Positions 6,950-12,475 of a stretch of 12,475 bases of DNA are shown here, piece by piece (the stretch's first letter is position 1; every line of letters starts with the position of its first letter). The stretch is from Bathymodiolus brooksi thiotrophic gill symbiont (lineage in GTDB: Bacteria > Pseudomonadota > Gammaproteobacteria > PS1 > Pseudothioglobaceae). The stretch lies in the NCBI RefSeq assembly GCF_903642095.1, contig NZ_CAHJWD020000367.1, positions 1-12,475 of the forward strand, written 5' to 3'. Under the pieces are notes generated by a model, which was given only the letters and a program-made list of their open reading frames with translations, was not told the DNA's origin and did not search any database. Both the position numbers and the translations under genes were made by a program.

Positions 6950-8398
6950 TTAAAATTCTTCTGTTTCGAAGTTGGGTGCATTGTGAGCATCAGCAGCATT
7001 TATTTGCCAGTCTTCAGGTGCATTTTGCATTTGGTCATCGTGAGCCAGATTTTCAAAACGGGTGTATTCTCCAATCCACGATAATTTAATGGTGCCAGTT
7101 TCACCGTTACGGTGTTTGGCAATTTTTAAATCTGCTTTACCAATTTCTTCAGGGTCGGAGTAACTTTCATCGTGATATTGCTCATCTCGGTAAACAAAGG
7201 CGATAATGTCCGCATCTTGCTCAATCGAACCTGATTCACGCAAATCTGACATTTGTGGCATACGCCCTTTGTTTGCTTTAGGGCGTGATTCAACGCCACG
7301 ATTAAGTTGCGATAGGGCGATTACTGGCACATTGATTTCTTTGGCTAATGCTTTTAATGATCTGGATATTTCAGAAATCTCTTGCACTCGATTTTCACTT
7401 TTTCCATGCACCGTCATTAGTTGTAAATAATCCACCATAATAACGGCTAATTCTGGATATTGTCTTTTGACCCGACGGGCTTTTGCACGGATTTCTGTCG
7501 GTGTAATAGAAGGGGTTTCGTCAATTAAGATGTTGTTTTTTTCCATGGCACTGATTGAATGGCTAAAACTGTTCCAATCGGTTTCTGTCATTTCACCTGC
7601 ACGGATTTTTTTACTATCAATATGTCCAAATGAGGAAATCATCCTAAGGATGAGTGCATCAATCGGCATTTCTAGCGAAAATACCAATACTGGCTTGCTT
7701 TGCTCAATCGCCACATTGCCGACAATGTTCATCGCCAATGCTGTTTTCCCCATAGAAGGGCGACCTGCAATAATAATCAAATCGCCTTTTTGTAAACCTG
7801 AGGTTTTTTTGTCTAACTCGGTAAAGCCTGTCTCTAATCCCGTTAACGACCCCGCTGTTTCTGCCCATTCCTGCACTAAATTAACCACATCTTTTGCTTT
7901 GTCTTTGACATTGATAACCCCTTGCTTGCCACGGGTAATTTGTTCTGCAATTTCAAATATTTTTCTTTCAGATAAGTCAATTAATTCTTGTAATTCAATG
8001 TCTTTTGGATGGTAAGCAGAATTAGCAATTTCTTGACTGATTACAATTAACTGGCGATAAACGGAAAGTTCACGCACATGCTGAGCGTAGGTTTTGATAT
8101 TTGAAATGCTTGGCGTATTTTCAGCAATTTGTGCCAAATAAGCAAAACCACCCACCGTTTCGTCATCGCCTGTTTTTTTGAGCCGTTCTTTAACCGTCAA
8201 AATATCCACAGGCTCATTGTGTTCCAATAGGATGTGAATGGCATCAAAAATAACACGGTGAGAGGTGTTGTAAAAATCTTCTGTTACCAACACATCTGCC
8301 ACTTCATCCCAAGCCTCGTTATGTAGTAACAAACCTCCAAGCACGGATTGCTCCGATTCAATGGAATTTGGCGGTATTTTAATGTTTTCGATGTTCAT
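6950..8398 (-). CDS. dnaB: Replicative DNA helicase DnaB
   Basis: DnaB is the hexameric 5'-3' helicase that unwinds DNA at the replication fork and recruits primase. With the start at ATG 8396-8398 it is 482 residues. The N-terminal domain (about 10-110, from NSIESEQSVLGGLLL) binds primase; the RecA-like domain carries Walker A GRPSMGKT (212-219), Walker B VIMVDYLQLM (319-328), SQLNRGVESR (363-372) and DLRESGSIEQDADII (385-399). No intein interrupts the gene. The frame is open to 8440, but this would run into the terminator hairpin and lacks family sequence. No Shine-Dalgarno is visible. Only 28 bp separate the start from the terminator's U run, leaving little room for a dedicated promoter. 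Confidence 0.97.
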   Translation of the reverse strand: MNIENIKIPPNSIESEQSVLGGLLLHNEAWDEVADVLVTEDFYNTSHRVIFDAIHILLEHNEPVDILTVKERLKKTGDDETVGGFAYLAQIAENTPSISNIKTYAQHVRELSVYRQLIVISQEIANSAYHPKDIELQELIDLSERKIFEIAEQITRGKQGVINVKDKAKDVVNLVQEWAETAGSLTGLETGFTELDKKTSGLQKGDLIIIAGRPSMGKTALAMNIVGNVAIEQSKPVLVFSLEMPIDALILRMISSFGHIDSKKIRAGEMTETDWNSFSHSISAMEKNNILIDETPSITPTEIRAKARRVKRQYPELAVIMVDYLQLMTVHGKSENRVQEISEISRSLKALAKEINVPVIALSQLNRGVESRPKANKGRMPQMSDLRESGSIEQDADIIAFVYRDEQYHDESYSDPEEIGKADLKIAKHRNGETGTIKLSWIGEYTRFENLAHDDQMQNAPEDWQINAADAHNAPNFETEEF

Positions 8399-8426
8399 AA
8401 TGATTAATAAGCATTTCTCTTGAAAT

Positions 8427-8453
8427 AAAAAAACCCTCAATAAGAGGGTTTTT
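8427..8453 (-). terminator. Rho-independent terminator after rplI
   Basis: The stem aaaaaccctc (8429-8438) and gagggttttt (8444-8453) closes a 5-nt loop aataa. Read on the minus strand it is followed by a run of seven U (complement of 8427-8433), so it should end the rpsF-rpsR-rplI transcript. The plus-strand reading also ends in T-rich sequence, so it could act in both directions, though no plus-strand gene leads into it. Confidence 0.88.
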
Positions 8454-8497
8454 ATTTTAACTTAATTACCCTTTAAGAGGTAATTGCTGGTTGTTTT

Positions 8498-8953
8498 TTA
8501 TTGCTCACCTTCTGAGGCTTCAACAATGACCTTAACAGTAATGTTAATATTGCTGTGTAGCGTAATGTTAACATCGTATTCACCAATATGATGAATTGCT
8601 TCAGATAAGTTAATGTTGCGTTTTTCAACTTCGTGACCCAAGTCAGCCAAGCTTGCAACAATATCTGCGGTGGTAACAGAACCGAACAACTTACCTTCTT
8701 CGCTTGCATTTGCTTTAAGCGTGCAAACCACTTCTGTCATTGATTCTGCTTTTTCTGTTGCCGCTTTAATCATTGTCATTTCTTTTGCTTCTAAGTCTGC
8801 CTTAATTATTTTAAATTCAGCCATATTAGCCGCTGTTGCAGGCTTAGCCTTTCCTTGCGGAATAAGGAAGTTGCGTGCATAGCCAGATTTAACATTAGCA
8901 ATGTCACCTAAGCCACCTAATTTACCAATTGTTTCTAATAAAATTACTTGCAT
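8498..8953 (-). CDS. rplI: Large-subunit ribosomal protein bL9
   Basis: bL9 binds 23S rRNA near the base of the L1 stalk. The 151-residue protein begins MQVILLETIGKLGGLGD and continues VKSGYARNFLIPQGKAKPAT, the rRNA-binding N-terminal domain of bL9. A long charged helix (about 45-75) follows, then the C-terminal domain with KLFGSVTTADI. The length is typical. A strong AGGAG (8960-8964) with a 6-nt spacer precedes the ATG and overlaps the rpsR stop. It is the last gene of the rpsF operon; the terminator lies about 45 bp downstream. Confidence 0.97.
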   Translation of the reverse strand: MQVILLETIGKLGGLGDIANVKSGYARNFLIPQGKAKPATAANMAEFKIIKADLEAKEMTMIKAATEKAESMTEVVCTLKANASEEGKLFGSVTTADIVASLADLGHEVEKRNINLSEAIHHIGEYDVNITLHSNINITVKVIVEASEGEQ

Positions 8954-8962
8954 GATTAACTC

Positions 8963-9217
8963 CTATTTTTTATGCTTATCAGTGTAAGGAATCAACGCTA
9001 GGAATCTAGCACGCTTGATTGCAGTCGTCAATTGACGCTGGAACTTAGCGTTTGTCCCTGTTGTTCTTGATGGCATAATTTTACCGCCTTCCTCAATGTT
9101 CTTTAGTAACACCTCTATTTCTTTGTAGTCAATTTCTTTAACGCCTGCTGCCGTGAAACGACAAAAAGTGTTGATTTTAATTAGAGGTCTACGCTTTCTT
9201 TTTTGTTGCTTAGCCAT
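8963..9217 (-). CDS. rpsR: Small-subunit ribosomal protein bS18
   Basis: bS18 is a small basic protein that pairs with bS6 on the platform of the 30S subunit. The 84 residues show a basic N-terminus (KQQKRKRRP), [16 protein letters not shown] and the conserved [18 protein letters not shown] core. A clear AGGAG (9224-9228) sits 6 nt before the ATG and overlaps the rpsF stop at 9227-9229, so the two genes are only 9 bp apart. priB, found between rpsF and rpsR in enterobacteria, is absent. Confidence 0.97.
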   Translation of the reverse strand: MAKQQKRKRRPLIKINTFCRFTAAGVKEIDYKEIEVLLKNIEEGGKIMPSRTTGTNAKFQRQLTTAIKRARFLALIPYTDKHKK

Positions 9218-9226
9218 AATAATCTC

Positions 9227-9580
9227 CTATCGCTTGTGTTTATTTTTATTTTCGTCTGAGTCTTTGGCAGTCATCATAATTGAAGGCTCAGTAATTGCTG
9301 CTTTTTTAGAAATAATTAAATTTCTTAAAATGGCATCATTAAAACGAAAGTTATAATTTAATTTATCAAGCGTTTCTTGATTACATTCAATATTGAACAT
9401 TAAGTAATGTGCCTTGTAAATTTTCTTGATTGGATAAGCGAGGTGCTTACGACCCCAGTCTTCTTCACGGTGGACGCTACCGCCGTCAGAGGTAATCATT
9501 TCTTTGTATTTGTCTAGCATTGTGCCAACCTGTGCAGATTGGTCGGGATGCACAATTAGTGTAATCTCATAGTGTCTCAT
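9227..9580 (-). CDS. rpsF: Small-subunit ribosomal protein bS6
   Basis: bS6 forms a heterodimer with bS18 in the 30S subunit. With the start at ATG 9578-9580 it is 117 residues and opens [15 protein letters not shown], the normal bS6 N-terminus. [12 protein letters not shown] and [10 protein letters not shown] are further family stretches, and the C-terminus is an unstructured charged tail ([11 protein letters not shown]). AAGGAG (9590-9595), 9 nt upstream, supports this start. The frame is open to 9664, but that extension would cover the promoter and leader hairpin. It is the first gene of rpsF-rpsR-rplI. Confidence 0.97.
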   Translation of the reverse strand: MRHYEITLIVHPDQSAQVGTMLDKYKEMITSDGGSVHREEDWGRKHLAYPIKKIYKAHYLMFNIECNQETLDKLNYNFRFNDAILRNLIISKKAAITEPSIMMTAKDSDENKNKHKR

Positions 9581-9589
9581 GAGTGTTTT

Positions 9590-9595
9590 CTCCTT
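9590..9595 (-). promoter_or_regulatory. Ribosome-binding site of rpsF
   Basis: AAGGAG on the minus strand, 9 nt before the ATG at 9580. It fixes the bS6 start against the longer open frame. Confidence 0.85.
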
Positions 9596-9602
9596 ATGGT
9601 TA

Positions 9603-9641
9603 TTAAAAAAAATAGCTTGCCAAGTTAGCACTTGGTCAAGC
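9603..9641 (-). promoter_or_regulatory. Leader hairpin with U run upstream of rpsF (possible attenuator)
   Basis: In the rpsF leader, gcttg and ccaag (on the minus strand GCTTG-A-CCAAG) pair with CTTGG-CAAGC around a 6-nt loop TGCTAA, with one bulged A at 9636. The stem spans 9615-9641 and has ten pairs. Two bases later, eight U follow (complement of 9605-9612). This is the form of an intrinsic terminator placed between promoter and gene. It could be an attenuator or part of an S6:S18 autoregulatory leader, which is known for rpsF operons in other bacteria; I could not match that motif's conserved bases here. Confidence 0.6.
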
Positions 9642-9653
9642 AAGGGAATGTTC

Positions 9654-9682
9654 ATTATACACACTTTATATGACTTTCCTAA
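9654..9682 (-). promoter_or_regulatory. Promoter of the rpsF-rpsR-rplI operon
   Basis: A perfect TATAAT -10 box lies at 9654-9659 (minus strand). A weak -35 candidate, TTAGGA (9677-9682), is spaced 17 bp from it. Transcription would start near 9647, just before the leader hairpin. Confidence 0.65.
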
Positions 9683-9731
9683 TCCAAGTACTTAAATTCA
9701 AAAATAGAGATTATAAGCCTAGCACCTACCT

Positions 9732-9753
9732 TTTTTTTCTTGGGTGAAAAAAA
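9732..9753. repeat. A/T-run inverted repeat
   Basis: tttttttc (9732-9739) and gaaaaaaa (9746-9753) form an 8-bp inverted repeat around ttgggt. It is mostly homopolymer and too weak in G/C for an ordinary terminator. Confidence 0.45.
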
Positions 9754-9854
9754 TAGCCGTTGAACTTAGGGTATGAGAGCAAGCAACGCAATCAAGCGAC
9801 TTAATTAAAGCGTCAAATAATGCACAAAATCGATTAAAAACAATATTTTCTAAT

Positions 9855-9879
9855 TTTTTTTAGACTGCCACTAAAAAAA
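9855..9879. repeat. A/T-run inverted repeat
   Basis: tttttttag (9855-9863) and ctaaaaaaa (9871-9879) form a 9-bp inverted repeat around actgcca. It is similar in style to the repeat at 9732-9753. Confidence 0.45.
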
Positions 9880-9945
9880 CTAAACCCCACTCCGATGCAT
9901 TAGTAAAACACCATGATGCCATTTTCAAAAAGTAAGAGCATTTGC

Positions 9946-9971
9946 CCAACAATTAGAAAATCAATTGTTGG
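9946..9971. repeat. Inverted repeat
   Basis: ccaacaatt (9946-9954) and aattgttgg (9963-9971) are perfect 9-bp arms around an 8-nt loop, agaaaatc. No T run follows on either strand, so a terminator role is unlikely; an operator or a remnant element end is possible. Confidence 0.55.
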
Positions 9972-10087
9972 CTGAGTAATGATTGATAAAATCCATAGAT
10001 TGCTGATTGGAAAATGGTTTTTTAGGCAGGAAAAATTATTTAGAATAGGAGTGGCTTATATTTGGACTGAGGTTTATTGCTTGTGTG

Positions 10088-10114
10088 TTGTTAATTTAAT
10101 CAATAGGCTATAAT
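10088..10114 (+). promoter_or_regulatory. Probable promoter of the hsdM operon
   Basis: A perfect TATAAT lies at 10109-10114. The best -35 is TTGTTA (10088-10093), 15 bp away, which is a short spacing. Transcription would begin near 10121, leaving a leader of under 30 nt. There is no Shine-Dalgarno before the hsdM ATG. Confidence 0.5.
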
Positions 10115-10148
10115 ATTCATTTTTTTTGTATAAATATTACAATAAACC

Positions 10149-11597
10149 ATGTTTGAACAAACTTTTAAAAATATAGACGACATTCTGCACAAAGACAGCG
10201 GTTGTGGCAGTGAATTAGATTATGTGGAGCAAACCTCGTGGATTTTATTTTTAAAATATTTAGATGATTTGGAAAAAGACAAGCACACCGAGGCACAACT
10301 CTCAGGCACCACTTACCAACAAATTATCGGGGAAAAATTCCAATGGCACCAATGGGCTGCCCCTAAACTGGAAAACAACAAAATTGATCACAACGCAAAA
10401 ACAGGTGATGACCTTGTAGATTTTGTAAACAACGAGCTGTTTCCTTATTTTAAAAAGTTTAAAGGCAACGCCGAAAACGCCAATACCATTGAATATAAAA
10501 TTGGTGAAATTTTTAGCGAATTAAAAAACCGCATCCAAAGCGGCTACAATTTGCGTGAAGTGGTTAATTTAGTTGACGAGTTACATTTTAGAACCCACAA
10601 AGAAAAACACGAAATGAGTCATCTTTATGAGGGCAAAATCAAAAATATGGGCAACGCTGGACGCAATGGCGGTGAATATTACACCCCTCGCCCCCTCATT
10701 AAAACCATCATCAAAGTGGTTGCTCCCGTCATTGGCGATACCATTTATGACGGTGCCGTAGGGTCAGCAGGTTTCTTGGTAGAAGCCTTTGAATATCTAA
10801 ATACCAAAGGCCTTTCTGCCAGTCAAGCTGAAATTTTGCAAAAAAATACCTTTTATGGCAAAGAAAAAAAATCCCTCGCCTATATCATCGGCATTATGAA
10901 TATGATTTTGCACGGCGTAGAAGCCCCCAATATTATTCACAGCAACACCCTCGCTGAAAATCTGGCAGATATTCAGGAAAAAGACCGCTACCATGTGATT
11001 CTAGCAAACCCACCTTTTGGCGGCAAAGAACGCAATGAAGTGCAACAAAACTTCCCGATTAGAACAGGCGAAACAGCCAGTTTATTCCTGCAACATTTTA
11101 TCAAGATTTTAAAAGCAGGCGGCAAAGCAGGCGTGGTAATTAAAAACACCTTTTTAAGCAATACCGATAATGCCTCCATCGCCTTGCGAAAAGAGTTATT
11201 AACCTATTGTAATTTACACACCGTGCTAGATTTACCCGGTGGCACTTTCACAGGCGCTGGCGTTAAAACCGTCGTGCTATTCTTCGAAAAAGGCAACGCC
11301 ACACAAAAAACTTGGTTCTACCAACTCAATTTAGACAGAAACCTAGGCAAAACCAACCCACTCAACGAAAAAGATTTAGCCGAATTCATCACCCTACAAA
11401 AAACCCAAGCAAACAGCGAAAATTCTTGGACACTAAACATTGCCGACCTCGACCAAAAAACCCTAGATTTATCCGCAAAAAATCCCAACACACCCGAAGA
11501 AGCGCCCTTGAGAACGCCAGAAGAAATTTTAGAAAATATGACAGAACTTGATAAGGAAAGTGCGACACTTTTAAAAAGCGTTCAAAAATTGTTATGA
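10149..11597 (+). CDS. hsdM: Type I restriction-modification DNA methyltransferase subunit HsdM
   Basis: HsdM is the adenine N6-methyltransferase subunit of a type I restriction-modification complex; with HsdS it methylates the host recognition sites and joins HsdR for cleavage. The 482-residue protein begins with the HsdM N-terminal helical domain (MFEQTFKNIDDIL, then YVEQTSWILFLKYLDDLE, 25-42). Next come NGGEYYTPRPLI (173-184), the SAM-binding motif I as YDGAVGSAGFL (200-210), KEKKSLAYIIGIMNMILHG (238-256) and the catalytic NPPF (287-290). Motif I departs from the common DPACGxGGFL form, but this is characteristic of a well-populated HsdM subfamily that shares the same N-terminus. ATGA at 11594-11597 joins its stop to the next gene. 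HsdR would be expected beyond the right edge. Confidence 0.95.
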   Translation: MFEQTFKNIDDILHKDSGCGSELDYVEQTSWILFLKYLDDLEKDKHTEAQLSGTTYQQIIGEKFQWHQWAAPKLENNKIDHNAKTGDDLVDFVNNELFPYFKKFKGNAENANTIEYKIGEIFSELKNRIQSGYNLREVVNLVDELHFRTHKEKHEMSHLYEGKIKNMGNAGRNGGEYYTPRPLIKTIIKVVAPVIGDTIYDGAVGSAGFLVEAFEYLNTKGLSASQAEILQKNTFYGKEKKSLAYIIGIMNMILHGVEAPNIIHSNTLAENLADIQEKDRYHVILANPPFGGKERNEVQQNFPIRTGETASLFLQHFIKILKAGGKAGVVIKNTFLSNTDNASIALRKELLTYCNLHTVLDLPGGTFTGAGVKTVVLFFEKGNATQKTWFYQLNLDRNLGKTNPLNEKDLAEFITLQKTQANSENSWTLNIADLDQKTLDLSAKNPNTPEEAPLRTPEEILENMTELDKESATLLKSVQKLL

Positions 11598-12361
11598 ATA
11601 AAAAAAGTAAAACCCAGCTTTTTCAGAATCAAAATATTAGAGCACATTGGGACGAAGAAAATGAGAAATGGTTTTTTTCCGTGCAAGATATTGTTCAAAT
11701 ATTATCAGAAAGCAACAATGTAAAGCAATACATTAAAAAAATGCGTAGCCGAAATACCGAGCTAAATACCAACTGGGGGACAATCTGTACCCCCCTTGAA
11801 ATGATAGCAGCAGATGGCAAAAAGCGTAAAATACAAGCCGCAAATACCGAAGGAATTTTAAGGATTATTCAATCTATCCCGTCTCCTAAAGCCGAGCCCT
11901 TTAAACTTTGGTTGGCAAAAGTTGGGGCAGAAAGAATATCGGAAACCGAAGACCCAGAACTGGCTTTTGATAGAGCAATGGCAACTTATCTTAAAAAAGG
12001 CTATTCTAAATCGTGGATCAACCAACGCCTAAAAAGCATTGAAATCAGAAAAGACCTCACCGATGAATGGCAACAGCGAGGCATAAAAAAAAGTTTGGAA
12101 TATGCTATTTTAACTGATGAAATCACCAAGGCGTGGACGGGTAAATCCATCAAAAACTACAAAAAACTCAAAGGCTTAAAACAAGAAAACCTACGAGATA
12201 ATATGAGTAATCTTGAGCTGGTGCTTAATATGTTAGCTAAAGCCTCAAAAGGCGGCGGTGTTGCTCAAAAAGCCCGACTGGAAATTGAAAAGCAAACAGG
12301 TAAAAAAGTAATTGGCGGTAAAAATTTTCAGAATCTTTTAGAGGGTAAAAGAGATGAATGA
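11594..12361 (+). CDS. BRO-N domain protein between hsdM and hsdS
   Basis: The 255-residue protein resembles BRO-N family proteins often annotated as phage antirepressor or DNA-damage-inducible protein D. The BRO-N domain covers about 8-115: IRAHWDEENEKWFFSVQDIV, then CTPLEMIAADGKKRKIQAA, then PSPKAEPFKLWLAKVGAERI. A second conserved half runs KKGYSKSWINQRLKSIEIR to KKLKGLKQENLRDNMSNLEL (about 150-205), and the C-terminus reads LEIEKQTGKKVIGGKNFQNL. BRO-N domains are linked to DNA binding, but the role of this group is not established. It overlaps hsdM by 4 bp (ATGA) and hsdS by 8 bp, so it is co-translated with the methyltransferase and specificity subunits. A function in controlling or modifying the type I system is inference. 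It has no signal peptide or membrane segment. Confidence 0.82.
   Translation: MNKKSKTQLFQNQNIRAHWDEENEKWFFSVQDIVQILSESNNVKQYIKKMRSRNTELNTNWGTICTPLEMIAADGKKRKIQAANTEGILRIIQSIPSPKAEPFKLWLAKVGAERISETEDPELAFDRAMATYLKKGYSKSWINQRLKSIEIRKDLTDEWQQRGIKKSLEYAILTDEITKAWTGKSIKNYKKLKGLKQENLRDNMSNLELVLNMLAKASKGGGVAQKARLEIEKQTGKKVIGGKNFQNLLEGKRDE
12341..12345 (+). promoter_or_regulatory. Ribosome-binding site of hsdS
   Basis: GAGGG lies 8 nt before the hsdS ATG at 12354, inside the end of the BRO-N gene. It supports that start over the ATG at 12358. Confidence 0.65.
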
Positions 12362-12475
12362 AAATAAACCGTTGCCAAAAGGGTGGGAAGTTAAGAACTT
12401 GGGAGATATAGGTAAAATATTTAATGGTAATAGTATAAATGCAACTATTAAAAAGGAAAAATACTTAAATATTAA
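12354..12475 (+). CDS. hsdS: Type I restriction-modification specificity subunit HsdS (N-terminal part)
   Basis: Only the first 40 codons are in the window; the gene continues past the right edge. The protein opens MNENKPLPKGWEVKNLGDIG and continues KIFNGNSINATIKKEKY. The LPKGWE(x)2(x)LGDI opening followed by a NGNSI-type stretch is the usual beginning of the first target-recognition region of HsdS, which sets the DNA sequence recognised by the complex. The start lies 8 bp inside the BRO-N gene with GAGGG upstream. The recognition sequence cannot be inferred. Confidence 0.85.
   Translation, partial: MNENKPLPKGWEVKNLGDIGKIFNGNSINATIKKEKYLNI

Larger units (their letters stand above)
9660..10148. 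other. Non-coding region between rpsF and hsdM
   Basis: About 490 bp separate the divergent rpsF and hsdM genes. No credible gene is seen. It holds the -35 region of rpsF at the left, the hsdM promoter at the right, and three inverted repeats (9732-9753, 9855-9879, 9946-9971). Short interrupted minus-strand frames around 9880-10020 could be remains of a former gene, but no family is recognisable. It marks the boundary between conserved core genes and the restriction-modification operon. Confidence 0.6.

Noticed and set aside
7467..8015. Open plus-strand frame of 182 codons
   Set aside because: It is antisense to dnaB, whose Walker motifs and full-length match are clear; the plus-strand translation resembles no family and is a by-product of dnaB codon use.
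8399..8440. Longer dnaB start at 8438-8440
   Set aside because: The extension would begin inside the terminator hairpin and adds residues with no family match. The ATG at 8396-8398 gives the expected DnaB N-terminus.
9581..9664. Longer rpsF start at 9662-9664
   Set aside because: The extension covers the -10 box and leader hairpin and lacks a ribosome-binding site. The start at 9580 has AAGGAG and the normal bS6 N-terminus.
10746..10778. Non-canonical SAM-binding motif in hsdM as a sign of inactivation
   Set aside because: YDGAVGSAGFL is shared by an HsdM subfamily with the same N-terminal sequence, and the catalytic NPPF is intact, so there is no reason to infer loss of activity.
12358..12411. 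ATGA at 12358-12361 as the hsdS start
   Set aside because: That frame stops after 17 codons. The ATG at 12354 gives a recognisable HsdS N-terminus open to the window edge.

Overview
The window looks like a chromosomal segment from an AT-rich gammaproteobacterium. The blocks hisS-yfgM-der, rpsF-rpsR-rplI-dnaB-alr and cpdA-yqiB are gammaproteobacterial arrangements. The compact spacing and AT-rich code fit the sulfur-oxidising SUP05/Thioglobus clade and its bivalve symbionts, but that placement is inference from gene content and general resemblance; no marker here proves it.

Layout: bases 1-429 are non-coding and hold a cluster of short palindromic repeats. Bases 430-3721 (all minus strand) carry hisS, yfgM and der, read in that order, with gaps of 3 and 7 bp. 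After a 116-bp AT-rich gap, bases 3838-8398 (minus) carry dnaB, alr, cpdA, yqiB and a cytosolic 5'-nucleotidase, most of them touching or overlapping. A strong bidirectional-looking hairpin terminator (about 8427-8453) separates dnaB from the ribosomal-protein operon rpsF-rpsR-rplI (8498-9580, minus). That operon has a recognisable -10 box and a leader hairpin followed by a U run. Bases 9660-10148 are non-coding with several inverted repeats and the promoter of the next operon. From 10149 to the right edge (plus strand) lies the start of a type I restriction-modification operon: hsdM, a BRO-N domain protein, and the first 40 codons of hsdS, joined by short overlaps.

Functionally, the left and middle parts are housekeeping: ribosome maturation (Der), inner-membrane secretion support (YfgM), translation (HisRS, S6, S18, L9), the replicative helicase (DnaB), D-alanine supply (Alr), cAMP turnover (CpdA) and nucleotide dephosphorylation. 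The right part is accessory DNA for host defence, inserted next to a conserved ribosomal operon. The most interesting points are the BRO-N gene between hsdM and hsdS, the coupling of cpdA, yqiB and a 5'-nucleotidase by overlaps, the attenuator-like hairpin in the rpsF leader, the palindromic repeat cluster, and the absence of bamB and priB from their usual gammaproteobacterial positions.
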